Positions 36,360-45,492 are shown, numbered from the stretch's first letter. The stretch: 64,000 bases of DNA from Levilactobacillus humaensis (GCF_024345185.1 NZ_BROB01000003.1:57880-121879); one strand, 5' to 3'. Notes: a model not told the origin generated them from the sequence alone. Translations and numbers: made by a program.

Positions 36360-38642
36360 TTAATTCTTGTTATCGTCAGTGTTAGTCGTGGATGACGTCT
36401 GCGTGCTGTTATCATCGTCGTTGCCATTACCATTACCGCTAGGCTTTTGTTCCGTGCTCGAGGATTCCTTACTGGTACTGGACTCAGTCGTTGAGGATTC
36501 CGTCTTGGAGGTGCTGGAACTGGTTGTCGCCTGGTTATTACTGCTGTAAGCCGAAGAGTTTGTGTTGTTCGTCGACCCATATTGGCTAGTAGCCGTGGTA
36601 TCCGTGACGGTACCAGGGTGACCAGTGACGTAGTATTCCGTCTTTCCATTTTGCGTGGTACGCGTGACGGTACTTGGGGCGGTCCAGTCGGTATTGGTGC
36701 TCTTACCAGCGAGATAGCTCATTTCGTACTTGTAGATCTCTTGGGCAATCGTGGTTTGTGACTCACTGACATAGTGGCCGGTCTGGAATTGTTTATCGTA
36801 ACCCGTCCAGACGGAGACCGCGTAGTTCTTGGTGTAACCCGTGAACCAGGAGTCCATCGTCGCGCCATCTGGTACCTTATCGGCGTAGTCGTCAGGGTAG
36901 GAGTCGGTCCCAGTCTTCCCGGCTTGGTAAAGCCCGGAGATGGCGGCTGAGCGGCCTGAACCACTTTCGTTGGTAATGACATCCTTCATCATATCGGTCA
37001 ACATGAAGGCCGTAGCGGCGCTCATGGCGCGTTTACCGGTAGAGGCGTAGTTGTGCTTCTTACCATCCTGAGTGACCACTTTGGAGACCAGGTAAGGCTT
37101 GTAGTAGGTCCCACCGTTGGCGAAGGCTGCATAGGCAGCGGCTTCTTGTTCGGAGGAGATATACAACCCGATCCCGTTTTGTAAGGTCAACGTCTTATCA
37201 AACGTCATTCCCAAGCCTTCGAGGAACTTGGTAGCCTTAGAGATCCCGACGTTTTGTAAGGTCCGAACGGCCGGAATATTGCGAGACTCGTAGAGAGCCT
37301 TACGCATGGTGATGGTTCCTTGGTATTGCTTATCCCAGTCATAGAGGCTCTTGTCGGTCCCGGGGTACGTAAATGCCGTATCCTTCACGGGTTCGTAAGT
37401 TGGATAGTAGAGGTGTTCAATGGCGGGCCCATAATCCATCAGAGGCTTAGCCGTTGAGGCACTAGAACGGTCCTTTTGGACGGCTCGGTTTAACCCGAAA
37501 GTCACATTCCCGGTCTTCCGGCCACCAATCATGGCGACCACTTGACCGTTGTTGGGATTCACAATCGTGGACCCAACTTGGAATTTGCTAGAAGGGAAGT
37601 TGACGTAGTTACCCGAGTTGACGATGCTGTAAAGCTTCTTCTGGGCACCCATATCGAGGTTGGTGTAAACTTTCAGCCCACCGGTAGTGGTGTTGTAACC
37701 CTTGGCCTTAAGCTCGGCGTAAACCTGTTTCAGGTAGGCGTCGATGACCTTGGTGGTCTTGGCATCGGTCGTGGTTGAACGGTGCGTCTTAACTAAACCA
37801 GTCTTGATGTTCGTGGCCTTAGCTTGCGCGGCCTGGGCGGACGTGATGGCGTTGTTCTTAGCCATGGCGTCTAACACCAGGTTGCGTCGCTTCTCAGCAT
37901 ATTGGGGATAAGTCGTTGGGTCGTAGTCGTTGGGTGCTTGAGGCATCCCGGCAAGGAGGGCCAACTGTGGTAATTCAAGGTCTTTCAGATCTTTACCGTA
38001 GTAGTATTCTGCGGCCGTTTGCATCCCGTAGACCCCGTTACCCATGTAAACCTTGTTAATGTAGTATTCCAGGATCTGGTCCTTGGAGTAGTTGTGATCG
38101 ACCTTGAGGGCCAACCAGGCTTCTTGGGCCTTACGTTTCAGGGTTCGGTCGGCAGCGGCCGTCGAGAAGACGGACAGCTTAACCAATTGCTGGGTTAAGG
38201 TACTCCCACCTTGCATCCCCAAGGAAGACCCCGTGACATTAGCAAATGCAGCACCGAGGATTCGGATGGGGTCAACCCCGTTATTCTTGTAGAAACGCCG
38301 GTCTTCGGTGGAAACCACGGCTTGTTTCAGGGTCGTGGGAATGCCATTATTCTTAACGTAGTTTCGGTTTTGGGCACCCAACCGTGAGATGACCTTACCA
38401 TTGGCGTCATAAACGCGTGTTGAGGTGTCACTGGACAGGGCGGACTGGGTAATCTTCGGGGCGCTCTGGGCGTAGAAGAAGAAAAGCCCGGCACCAGCCA
38501 AGATTCCTAGGACACCGATTGCCACGATAACGAACAGCACTCGGCGGAAGGTACGCCAGCCGTTGTGCGGTCGTTTGGGGCCGGGGGTGGACGTACTGTG
38601 GCGACTCATCCGCGTACCACCGGTAGAATTGTTACTAGACAT
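36360..38642 (-). CDS. pbp1A: Class A penicillin-binding protein 1A
   Basis: A 760-residue bifunctional peptidoglycan synthase. There is a short cytosolic tail, one anchor (about 35-57), and a GT51 glycosyltransferase domain with catalytic Glu113 in STEDRRFYKNNG and the QGGSTLTQQLVK motif. The transpeptidase has SxxK at S396-T-A-K399, SRN in YESRNIPAVR and KTG in AGKTGTDSYPDDYAD. The last 90 residues are a Ser/Thr/Asn-rich, probably disordered, extracellular tail. An AAAGGAG site precedes ATG 38642. It is co-transcribed with recU, the conserved Firmicutes pair, linking wall synthesis with chromosome processing. Confidence 0.97.
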   Translation of the reverse strand: MSSNNSTGGTRMSRHSTSTPGPKRPHNGWRTFRRVLFVIVAIGVLGILAGAGLFFFYAQSAPKITQSALSSDTSTRVYDANGKVISRLGAQNRNYVKNNGIPTTLKQAVVSTEDRRFYKNNGVDPIRILGAAFANVTGSSLGMQGGSTLTQQLVKLSVFSTAAADRTLKRKAQEAWLALKVDHNYSKDQILEYYINKVYMGNGVYGMQTAAEYYYGKDLKDLELPQLALLAGMPQAPNDYDPTTYPQYAEKRRNLVLDAMAKNNAITSAQAAQAKATNIKTGLVKTHRSTTTDAKTTKVIDAYLKQVYAELKAKGYNTTTGGLKVYTNLDMGAQKKLYSIVNSGNYVNFPSSKFQVGSTIVNPNNGQVVAMIGGRKTGNVTFGLNRAVQKDRSSASTAKPLMDYGPAIEHLYYPTYEPVKDTAFTYPGTDKSLYDWDKQYQGTITMRKALYESRNIPAVRTLQNVGISKATKFLEGLGMTFDKTLTLQNGIGLYISSEQEAAAYAAFANGGTYYKPYLVSKVVTQDGKKHNYASTGKRAMSAATAFMLTDMMKDVITNESGSGRSAAISGLYQAGKTGTDSYPDDYADKVPDGATMDSWFTGYTKNYAVSVWTGYDKQFQTGHYVSESQTTIAQEIYKYEMSYLAGKSTNTDWTAPSTVTRTTQNGKTEYYVTGHPGTVTDTTATSQYGSTNNTNSSAYSSNNQATTSSSTSKTESSTTESSTSKESSSTEQKPSGNGNGNDDDNSTQTSSTTNTDDNKN

Positions 38643-38676
38643 GTTAATCTCCTTTGCGTTTTAAACGTGTTCGCTG

Positions 38677-39279
38677 CTAAAGCAGCTGATCCACGGCTTT
38701 GAGATAGGGAACCGGTAACTGCAATTGCGCAGGTAAAAGGATTCCCTTGGCAGCGATGTCCGCATAGGGCACGGACTTACGGCCACCTTGAATTTGTTGA
38801 TCCCAGAAGGTAAAGAGGTCTTCGGCACGGTACAGGTAGGTTTCGTGACGATTGACAAACTTAATAATAGCAAAACAAATGCCACCCTGGGCCGTGCAGG
38901 CCCGCATGTGATCGATCTGGTGTTGATGAAAGTTTTTCAACGGGAAGGAGGACTTGTTCTTGGTTTCCTTCGCGTCGAAGTCGAGGTAATGGCCCCGATA
39001 GACCCCGTTGTAATCGGTCGTGGACGCGGTGCTAAAGTAGGCTTCCTTAATGACTGCCGCACTGCGTTTCGGATAATCGACCTTGACGATCTGGATGGGG
39101 GTCGGCTTCTTGTGAACGACCGCCATGCCACGGGTCTCATAGTACGTGTTACTCTGGTTGAGCTCTTCCTCTAGCGTCATGCCCCGTTTCCCGTAATTAG
39201 TATAGGAACTGGGAAACTTGGGCCCGGACGGTGTCGCTGGTGTTTGATAGGCATTCCCATTGGGATACCGAATAGTCAT
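38677..39279 (-). CDS. recU: Holliday junction resolvase RecU
   Basis: A 200-residue RecU, which cleaves Holliday junctions during recombination and segregation. The nuclease core is visible in YFSTASTTDYNGVYRG and LDFDAKETKNKSSFPLKNFH (Asp, Glu and Lys ligands), followed by HQHQIDHM. The N-terminus IRYPNGNAYQTP is conserved. It lies 34 nt upstream of pbp1A on the same strand, and diverges from ypsA. Confidence 0.97.
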   Translation of the reverse strand: MTIRYPNGNAYQTPATPSGPKFPSSYTNYGKRGMTLEEELNQSNTYYETRGMAVVHKKPTPIQIVKVDYPKRSAAVIKEAYFSTASTTDYNGVYRGHYLDFDAKETKNKSSFPLKNFHQHQIDHMRACTAQGGICFAIIKFVNRHETYLYRAEDLFTFWDQQIQGGRKSVPYADIAAKGILLPAQLQLPVPYLKAVDQLL

Positions 39280-39470
39280 CGACTCCTCACACTCCTTGTC
39301 AAAAGCTGGCTCGCATTTGTGGCCCAGTTATTGACATTATACCAAGGTGGGGCAGAAATAAAAACTCCCAAGCAGACCGGACGTCAGACTTTTCCAATAA
39401 TTTAACGTCTTTTCATTGCTCCCACCGAAAATCTTCGCTAAACTATAGGAAGAACAAAGGGGGAATTCTG

Positions 39471-40040
39471 GTGAGTCGACTGTGGGTGACGGGTTATCGA
39501 AACTATGAACTCGGGGTCTTCGGTAACGAGGACAAGAAACTTCTGGTCCTAAAGGACGCGCTGAAGAAGGTTCTCATTGGTAAAATTGAAAATGGGACCG
39601 ATTGGTTGATTACTGGCGGCCAACTGGGGGTTGAACAATGGGTCATTGAGGTAGCCCTGACCTTAAAGGACGACTACCCAGAGCTGAAGATTGCGATGAT
39701 GACGCCGTTTGCAGAGTTCGGCAACAACTGGAATGAGGCCAATCAGGCGCAATTAGCCAGCATCATGAGCCGAACGGACTTCCATGAACCAGTCAGTGCG
39801 CAACCTTATCACAACCCCCAACAGTTAAGAAACTATCAAGAATTTATGTTGACCCATACAGATGAAGCCGTGATGGTTTATGATTTAGAGGTTGAAGGCA
39901 AACCTAAGTATGATTACCGAGCGATTGAAAAGTTTCAGGAGCAACATACTTATCCCCTGACGATGGTTGATATGGAGTGGTTGCAAGAAAGTGCCAACGA
40001 ATATCAAGAAAATTTAAATAATGGTTCCCAATTTGAATGA
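39471..40040 (+). CDS. ypsA: YpsA-family SLOG protein (DUF1273)
   Basis: A 189-residue YpsA. LWVTGYRNYELGVF at the N-terminus, LITGGQLGVEQWVIEVAL and MMTPFAEFGNNWNEANQ are family blocks of the SLOG (nucleotide-binding Rossmann-like) fold. In B. subtilis YpsA affects cell division and lies next to gpsB, as here. The start is GTG 39471 after AAAGGGGG. Confidence 0.94.
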   Translation: MSRLWVTGYRNYELGVFGNEDKKLLVLKDALKKVLIGKIENGTDWLITGGQLGVEQWVIEVALTLKDDYPELKIAMMTPFAEFGNNWNEANQAQLASIMSRTDFHEPVSAQPYHNPQQLRNYQEFMLTHTDEAVMVYDLEVEGKPKYDYRAIEKFQEQHTYPLTMVDMEWLQESANEYQENLNNGSQFE

Positions 40041-40095
40041 AAACTGGTATTATTAATATTGCCGGTTTGATATGACAACGAGGTGTAAATAATCG

Positions 40096-40449
40096 ATGGA
40101 AAACATTAAGTTCACTCCAAAAGAAATTTTGCAAAAGCAATTTCGACAAAAGATGCGTGGTTACGATCCAGATGACGTTGATACTTTCTTAGACAACGTG
40201 ATCAAGGACTACGACACTTTTGTTAAGGAAAATCAACGCCTGCAAGATGAAAACGAACGGTTGTTAGCGAAAGTTGATGAATTAACGAAGCAAGTACAAG
40301 TTGGCGTGAGCCAGCCGCAAGCTTCCACAACTAGCCAACCGACGTCCAGTGTCACCAACATGGATATTCTCAAGCGTTTATCCAACTTGGAACGTCACGT
40401 TTTCGGTTCACAATTAGATAATGATCCAAACGAGTCACATCGTTTGTAG
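40096..40449 (+). CDS. gpsB: Cell division regulator GpsB
   Basis: A 117-residue DivIVA-like protein. The N-terminal domain ([19 protein letters not shown], then [15 protein letters not shown]) contacts membranes and penicillin-binding proteins. It is followed by a coiled coil ([20 protein letters not shown]), a Ser/Thr-rich linker and the short C-terminal trimerisation segment ([13 protein letters not shown]). GpsB shuttles PBP1 between septum and side wall in B. subtilis; pbp1A is encoded 1.5 kb away. The stop lies 13 nt before rnpB. Confidence 0.96.
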   Translation: MENIKFTPKEILQKQFRQKMRGYDPDDVDTFLDNVIKDYDTFVKENQRLQDENERLLAKVDELTKQVQVGVSQPQASTTSQPTSSVTNMDILKRLSNLERHVFGSQLDNDPNESHRL

Positions 40450-40461
40450 AATTATAAAGAC

Positions 40462-40858
40462 TGGTGTAAATCCTGAGTAATCGCGGTCGGCTTATGTCGG
40501 CTGAGGAAAGTCCATGCTCGCACAGACTGAGATGTCTGTAGTGTTCGTGCTCGGTGAAAAAATAAGCCGGGGAGCGTTAGCAATAACGTTACGGCGGGAA
40601 AAAACGGCTAAGGCTTCGGCTATGCTTGAGTATCCCTGAAAAGTGCCACAGTGACGATACGTCTAGGAAAACCTAGGCGGTGGAACGCGGTAAACCCCTC
40701 GAGCGGGCAACCCAAACTTTTGGTAGGGGCGCTTCACATATGGAAATGAACGAAATGTGGGGGGAGAGGAAACTCTCGAGATAGATGATTACTGCCAGTC
40801 AATCGTTTGCCTGAAACGGTTGGGTGGTACAAAACATGGCTTACAGGGATTTACACCA
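40462..40858 (+). ncRNA. rnpB: RNase P RNA (Bacillus type B)
   Basis: The catalytic RNA that removes tRNA 5' leaders. The P4 5' part appears as GAGGAAAGTCCATGCTCGCA and its 3' partner as ACAAAACATGGCTTACAG. The P1 helix closes the molecule: TGGTGTAAATCCTG (40462-40475) pairs with CAGGGATTTACACCA (40844-40858). The length of about 397 nt and the position after gpsB fit the Firmicutes B-type. The ends are set from the P1 helix and could be off by a few bases. Confidence 0.96.
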
Positions 40859-40867
40859 TGTCAGGTC

Positions 40868-40894
40868 GGTGGGAGCTTGCTCCCGCCTTTTTTT
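40868..40894 (+). terminator. rnpB terminator
   Basis: GGTGGGAGC (40868-40876) pairs with GCTCCCGCC (40879-40887), then a T7 run. Confidence 0.9.
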
Positions 40895-40910
40895 ATAGGA
40901 TGAATTTACA

Positions 40911-40926
40911 ATTGAAGTGCAACACT
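40911..40926. mobile_element. Possible IS30-type end remnant at the left edge of the AT-rich island
   Basis: AAGTGCAACACT (40915-40926) is identical to a 12-mer at the IS30 end near 63940-63951, in the same orientation. No IS interior follows. Twelve bases could match by chance, but the position at a sharp composition change supports a relic of an IS end. Confidence 0.35.
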
Positions 40927-41053
40927 AAAGGAAGTTAAGTTTAATTTTTCCACATTGTACGATAGAGATTCAATCTTAGATTTACTATTCGCAAAAAGTC
41001 CGTCACAAGTTTTAGAGCAGTTAAAACAGAGAGGAAGTTTAGTTGGTGTATGA
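40916..41053 (+). pseudogene. C-terminal fragment of a gene upstream of the ABC exporter
   Basis: The frame is open for 45 codons and ends in TGA (41051-41053) overlapping the ATG of the next gene (ATGA), the signature of translational coupling. The residues visible are ...LYDRDSILDLLFAKSPSQ, then VLEQLKQRGSLVGV at the C-terminus. There is no start with a ribosome site. I read it as the tail of a lost first gene of this operon, cut at the IS-like sequence. The family is not recognisable. Confidence 0.45.
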
Positions 41054-42018
41054 AGGACGTAATTGTGGTCAAAGATTTAAAAAAAGAGTTTCGAGTGACC
41101 ACTCGTGAAAGTGGAATTTCGGCCGCGCTAAGATCGTTAATAAGGCCTCAAAAGAAAACTATCACGGCCGTCAATGGAATTAGCTTCTCTGTTCATGATA
41201 ATACGATCACGGGTTTTATAGGTAAAAATGGGGCCGGGAAGACGACAACGATAAAGATGCTTACAGGAACATTGTTTCCAACTTCTGGGGAAGTGCGAGT
41301 ATTAGGATTTGTTCCTCAGGAAAGAAAATTAGTCTTCAGAAAAGAAATTTCAGTGGTGATGGGCAATAAGCCGCAAATTATGCTTGATCTTACGCCGAAG
41401 GACTATTTTGAGCTTATTCAGGTTATGTACGATGTTGACAAAGTTGCGTTTGAAACTAATGTGGCTGAAATGTGCTCGTTGTTGAATGTAAGCGATAGAA
41501 TTGATGTTCAGGCTAGAAAGCTCTCTTTAGGTGAAAGGATGAAGGTTGAATTTGTAGCTGCTGTTGCAACAGAGCCAAAACTATTATTTTTGGATGAGCC
41601 AACAATTGGATTGGATGTGCTTGCAAAACGTGATATAAGAAAATTTCTGAATAGTTTAGTTTCAAAAAAAGATATCACAATCCTACTAACGAGTCATGAT
41701 ATGGATGACATTGCAGCATTATGTAATCAAATAATTTTGATAGATAATGGGCAGATTATCTGGGATGGTACAGTTAGCGAGTTAACGGATAGGTTTTCAG
41801 GCTTTCAGTATGTTCAATTTCAAAAGGGAACGGGGTATGATCCAAGGCTTCTTTCTGGAAAAGTGGTCGATGTTGATGATAGTTCAATAACTCTTAAGGT
41901 ACCCAGAGACGATGTAGAAAGGCTGTTAACCTTGTTAAGCAAAGAGAAAATAGGAACGAACTTCTCTATTCATGATTTGCAACTCAATGATATTATTTTG
42001 GAAATTTTTGAAAAATGA
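41050..42018 (+). CDS. ABC exporter ATP-binding protein (COG4586 type)
   Basis: A 322-residue ATPase: Walker A GKNGAGKTTTIKML, signature LSLGERMKVEFVAA, Walker B LLFLDEPTIGLD, switch region LLTSHDMDDI. The N-terminal extension (TRESGISAALRSLIRPQKKT) and C-terminal domain are those of COG4586, which works with two dissimilar ABC-2 permeases, encoded next. Such exporters carry antibiotics, viologens or glycoconjugates; the substrate here is unknown. Base composition is distinctly more AT-rich than its surroundings, with AGA/ATA/TTT codons common, indicating recent acquisition. Confidence 0.92.
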   Translation: MKDVIVVKDLKKEFRVTTRESGISAALRSLIRPQKKTITAVNGISFSVHDNTITGFIGKNGAGKTTTIKMLTGTLFPTSGEVRVLGFVPQERKLVFRKEISVVMGNKPQIMLDLTPKDYFELIQVMYDVDKVAFETNVAEMCSLLNVSDRIDVQARKLSLGERMKVEFVAAVATEPKLLFLDEPTIGLDVLAKRDIRKFLNSLVSKKDITILLTSHDMDDIAALCNQIILIDNGQIIWDGTVSELTDRFSGFQYVQFQKGTGYDPRLLSGKVVDVDDSSITLKVPRDDVERLLTLLSKEKIGTNFSIHDLQLNDIILEIFEK

Positions 42019-42031
42019 AAGTGGGTAGAAA

Positions 42032-42817
42032 ATGAAGGTATACTACGCATTTTTAAAAGCTACGGCAAAATCGATTTTATCGAGCAAAAGTAGTGCTTGG
42101 ATACTTTTACTGCAGGCAACTATTCCTACAGTGGTAATGGGGTATTTATGGACGAATGTGCTGGCAAATGGACGTACAATTTCAGGAATGAACTCCGTAG
42201 ATATGATTCACTATTATGTTGGAGTGAACGTCGTAAACTTTTTCGTTTGGTACGCGGTAGATTGGGAACTGAATGATGATATTCATTCAGGGAAATTGGC
42301 CAATATTATTAGGAAACCAATTAATATGATGCTTTATTATATATCTAAAATGGTCGGCGATAGACTTGCTAACATCTTAGTTATTCTGCCAATATTGTTG
42401 CTATTGTTGCTTGCTAATTGGAAATCAATCAATTTCAATACTGGTTTAGTAAAAAACGTTCTCGTTATTATTGTTTCCGCCTTATTATGGTTCTTTTTTT
42501 CCTATAGTGTGGGGTGTTTGGCATACTGGTTTGAGAATCTGTTTTTTGTCTTATTGGTGAAGGAAATCGTTGTATCATTTTTATCCGGATATTATTTGCC
42601 TATTTCAACTTTTCCATTTGTTGCAAAAGAGCTATTAAAGTATTTGCCATTTCAATATTTTAATTATTTTCCAGTTCAAATAGTATTGGGAAATAAGACG
42701 GGAGTTTCATGGGAGCAAGGACTTTTAACGGAATTAATATGGTGTTTCATTTTCTTATTGTTCTCAGAGTATGTTAACAGGAAAGGGTTGAGGCATTATT
42801 CGGATGTCTTGGGTTAA
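42032..42817 (+). CDS. ABC-2 permease subunit 1 (COG4587 type)
   Basis: A 261-residue membrane protein with six predicted helices. MKVYYAFLKATAKSILSSKS with a first helix, then GVNVVNFFVWYAVDWELNDDI, HSGKLANIIRKPINMMLYY and IVLGNKTGVSWEQG are typical of the permease paired with COG4586 ATPases. It overlaps the start of the second permease by 14 nt. AT-rich, like the whole island. Confidence 0.87.
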   Translation: MKVYYAFLKATAKSILSSKSSAWILLLQATIPTVVMGYLWTNVLANGRTISGMNSVDMIHYYVGVNVVNFFVWYAVDWELNDDIHSGKLANIIRKPINMMLYYISKMVGDRLANILVILPILLLLLLANWKSINFNTGLVKNVLVIIVSALLWFFFSYSVGCLAYWFENLFFVLLVKEIVVSFLSGYYLPISTFPFVAKELLKYLPFQYFNYFPVQIVLGNKTGVSWEQGLLTELIWCFIFLLFSEYVNRKGLRHYSDVLG

Positions 42818-43601
42818 ATTAAATAAGCAAAAAAGGATTATTCTGGCGTTACTTAAATCAGGAATAACTGAAACTCTTTCTTTTAGTTCTGATGTTCTAT
42901 TTGGAATTATTTCGTCAGGTCTTTGGATTGGTATTCTAATATTATTTTTTAAGATAATTTTTTTAAATGTGGATACCATTGCAGGCTGGACCTGGAGTGA
43001 AACGTTGATGCTTTTGGGCGTCTATACAACAATCGATGGCTTGATGATGTCATTGTTAGTTCAAAACTTACCCAAGTTAGAACATGATATACGAGAAGGC
43101 AATCTTGATATGGTACTGATGAAACCAATTGATGCTCAGCTTTTTTATATTTTTCGTTCAGTAGATACAACGCAATTGTTGAATTCGCTTCTTGGGGTTC
43201 TGGTTGTACTCTACGCAAGCACTAAAAGCTCGATCTCGCTCATAAATTTATTACTTTTTCTTGTGATGATAGTTGGTGGATGTGTTTTGTACTATTCAAT
43301 TTGGTTTTTATGGACAATTACCACCTTTTGGTTTCCATCAAACTTCGGTAGAACGGACCTGTTCATGAGTGTAATTCAGGTTGGTAGATACCCTTCTAGT
43401 ATCTATAAAGGAGTGGGCAAAGTTGTATTTATGGCAATTATTCCATTAGGTTTGATTGCAACTCCAAGTGCATTAGCAATAACCGGCAAAATGAGTTTAC
43501 AGTATTTCTTTATGACCTGGTTACTTGTTATTGTATTTGTTTGTATTGACCGTTTTTTTTGGAAGAAAGGACTTAAAAAATATGATGGAGCTGGGCGATA
43601 A
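42804..43601 (+). CDS. ABC-2 permease subunit 2 (COG3694 type)
   Basis: A 265-residue membrane protein with six helices and the block LLVQNLPKLEHDIREGNLDM followed by LMKPIDAQLFYIFRSVD. This is the DUF990/COG3694 permease that forms a heterodimer with the previous subunit. The coding overlap on both sides (14 nt upstream, 20 nt downstream) shows a compact operon. AT-rich. Confidence 0.87.
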   Translation: MSWVKLNKQKRIILALLKSGITETLSFSSDVLFGIISSGLWIGILILFFKIIFLNVDTIAGWTWSETLMLLGVYTTIDGLMMSLLVQNLPKLEHDIREGNLDMVLMKPIDAQLFYIFRSVDTTQLLNSLLGVLVVLYASTKSSISLINLLLFLVMIVGGCVLYYSIWFLWTITTFWFPSNFGRTDLFMSVIQVGRYPSSIYKGVGKVVFMAIIPLGLIATPSALAITGKMSLQYFFMTWLLVIVFVCIDRFFWKKGLKKYDGAGR

Positions 43602-43794
43602 TAACAAGGTTTCGGTGATTATTGTAAGTGCAGGAAAATCAACTCTTGAAAATACATTATTTAATTTAAGAGATCAGTTTAGAGATAAACTTATTCAGGT
43701 GGTATTAGTACTTGACACATCTCACGAGTGGAATTTTAGTAAAGGTTTTTTAAAAAAATTAACAGATAGATATTTTCAAGTGGGACGAATTTAA
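43582..43794 (+). pseudogene. N-terminal fragment of a GT2-like glycosyltransferase
   Basis: A 70-codon ORF beginning inside the permease gene. KVSVIIVSAGKSTLENTLFN followed by LRDQFRDKLIQVVLVLDTSH is the start of a GT-A family 2 glycosyltransferase (Rossmann strand, then Q and acidic turn). The usual protein is over 250 residues; this frame ends at 43794, exactly where composition returns to the chromosomal norm. It appears truncated by the event that formed the island's right edge. Confidence 0.6.
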
Positions 43795-43909
43795 GGGGTG
43801 AAAGGCCTTCGGTGGTACACTGAGGGTAAAGTCGACTCGTCGCGGTAGCGGTCGACAGCGTTCGCCAACAAAAGCGTTGTACCGTTGAGTCGGAAACAAG
43901 GAGGATGTT
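43795..43909 (+). promoter_or_regulatory. Promoter/leader region of the RNA methyltransferase gene
   Basis: A TACACT box (about 43815) and a structured leader: CGACTC (about 43833) can pair with GAGTCG (about 43889), with a GTCGAC...GTCGAC inverted repeat inside. It ends in AAGGAGG before ATG 43910. No T-box specifier or GGGTGG-type motif was found. Confidence 0.4.
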
Positions 43910-45055
43910 ATGAAAAAATTTCATTTATACGCCGCCACTGCGAGTGGTATCGAAGCCATCGCTGGGCGCGAATTACGAGACCTGGGTTATGAGACCCAAG
44001 TCGAAAATGGTCGGGTTCGTTTTGACGGGACGATCGAAGATATCTTACGGACGAACCTCTGGCTCAGAACGGCCGACCGGGTTCGGATCATCGTGGCTGA
44101 ATTCGATGCCATGACGTTTGACGAATTGTTCGAAGCCACCAAGGCCGTGGCTTGGGATGAATTATTGCCAATGGATGCCGCTTTCCCCGTTGAAGGTCGC
44201 TCCAAGAAGTCTCAGCTACATAGTGTGCCCGATGCCCAAGCGATCGTGAAGAAGGCCGTGGCGACCAAGTTAGCCGCCGTCTATCACCGTCGGACGCGGA
44301 TGCCAGAAACGGGTGCGACGTATCCTTTGGAAGTCATGATCGACAAAGATCATGTCATGTTAACGCTTGATACCACTGGTCCTAGCTTGTTTAAGCGTGG
44401 CTACCGGGTCGGTAAGGGTGGCGCGCCCATCAAGGAAAACATGGCGGCGGCACTGATTGCCCTGACGAGCTGGCACAAGGATATGCCATTCTGGGATCCC
44501 GTCTGTGGGTCCGGAACTATTCCAATTGAAGCCGCTCTGATTGGCCGTAATTTGGCGCCTGGCTTCAACCGGGACTTTACCTGTGAGAGTTGGGACTGGG
44601 TGCCACAAGAACTGAGTGACCAAGTCCGTGACGAGGCCGATGCCAAGGCCGACTATGACACGCCCTTACAGATTTTTGGGAGTGATATCGACGAGAACAT
44701 GGTCGCCATTGCCAAGAAGAACGCGCAAGAGGCTGGGTTGTCGCAAGACATTACCTTCCGTCAGTTAGCGGTTCAAGACTTTGAAACTGACCTCAAGCAT
44801 GGGGTCATCGTCGCCAACCCACCTTATGGGGAACGGTTGAGTGACCAGGCCAGTGTCCGGGAACTTTACAAGCAAATGGGTGACGTCTTCCGGCCAATGA
44901 CGGACTGGTCAACCTATGTGCTGACGGCCGACTTGGAATTCGAACACTTCTATGGCAAGAAGGCCACGAAGACGCGGAAACTCTATAATGGAGCCCTCCG
45001 GACAGATTACTTCCAGTTCTGGGCACAACGACAACCACGGCGTTCAAAGGAGTAG
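43910..45055 (+). CDS. THUMP-domain class I RNA guanine-N2 methyltransferase (YpsC/RlmL type)
   Basis: A 381-residue rRNA methyltransferase. The N-terminal ferredoxin-like/THUMP part (about 1-160) leads into a Rossmann domain with DPVCGSGTIPIEAALIGRN and the catalytic IVANPPYGERL motif. It corresponds to B. subtilis YpsC, whose gene follows rnpB, and to the N-terminal methyltransferase of E. coli RlmL (23S rRNA m2G). The perfect AAGGAGG site supports ATG 43910. The AT-rich island now separates it from rnpB. Target nucleotide inferred from the family. Confidence 0.9.
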   Translation: MKKFHLYAATASGIEAIAGRELRDLGYETQVENGRVRFDGTIEDILRTNLWLRTADRVRIIVAEFDAMTFDELFEATKAVAWDELLPMDAAFPVEGRSKKSQLHSVPDAQAIVKKAVATKLAAVYHRRTRMPETGATYPLEVMIDKDHVMLTLDTTGPSLFKRGYRVGKGGAPIKENMAAALIALTSWHKDMPFWDPVCGSGTIPIEAALIGRNLAPGFNRDFTCESWDWVPQELSDQVRDEADAKADYDTPLQIFGSDIDENMVAIAKKNAQEAGLSQDITFRQLAVQDFETDLKHGVIVANPPYGERLSDQASVRELYKQMGDVFRPMTDWSTYVLTADLEFEHFYGKKATKTRKLYNGALRTDYFQFWAQRQPRRSKE

Positions 45056-45060
45056 GTCAC

Positions 45061-45441
45061 GTGATTAAGGCGGATTGCATTTTCTGTCAAAAAAGCGAAA
45101 TCGTTCTGGAAAATGACCTGGCGAAGGCCTTCTGGGATTTACATCCAGTGCGCAAGGGTCATCTGCTGATCGTTCCTAAGCAGCACTATGCCACGTACTT
45201 TGATATCCCTGGTCCAACCAAACAGGCCATGGATGCCTTGTTGGCTGAAGGTAAGGTCTTATTGGACCAGACTTATCAGCCGGCTGGCTATAACATTGGG
45301 ATTAATGTCGGAGCGGCGGCTGGTCAAACAGTCATGCATGCCCATGTTCACTTGATTCCAAGGTATACGGGTGACGTACCTGATCCTCGTGGTGGGGTTC
45401 GCAAACTCATCCCCGCAGCCGTCAAACGTCTTCTGAAATAA
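45061..45441 (+). CDS. HIT-family hydrolase
   Basis: A 126-residue histidine-triad protein. CIFCQKSEI near the N-terminus may bind zinc; the catalytic triad is MHAHVHLIPRY. HIT proteins hydrolyse nucleoside phosphoramidates and dinucleotides. GTG 45061 is preceded by AAGGAG, within the end of the methyltransferase gene 6 nt away, so both are co-transcribed. Confidence 0.93.
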   Translation: MIKADCIFCQKSEIVLENDLAKAFWDLHPVRKGHLLIVPKQHYATYFDIPGPTKQAMDALLAEGKVLLDQTYQPAGYNIGINVGAAAGQTVMHAHVHLIPRYTGDVPDPRGGVRKLIPAAVKRLLK

Positions 45442-45448
45442 ACGCATG

Positions 45449-45482
45449 AGAGTCTCAGTAAATTTGCTGAGGCTCTTTTTTT
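45449..45482 (+). terminator. Terminator after the HIT gene
   Basis: AGAGTCTCAG (45449-45458) pairs with CTGAGGCTCT (45467-45476), one wobble, then T run. Confidence 0.85.
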
Positions 45483-45492
45483 ATAGTGCACA

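Noticed and set aside
36367..36549. Plus-strand ORF rich in Leu/Val opposite the pbp1A tail
   Set aside because: It is the complement of the Ser/Thr-rich low-complexity tail of PBP1A and has no translation signals.
43795..43909. T-box or other known riboswitch before the YpsC-type methyltransferase
   Set aside because: No specifier loop, no conserved GGGTGGTACC-type motif and no terminator/antiterminator pair could be found.
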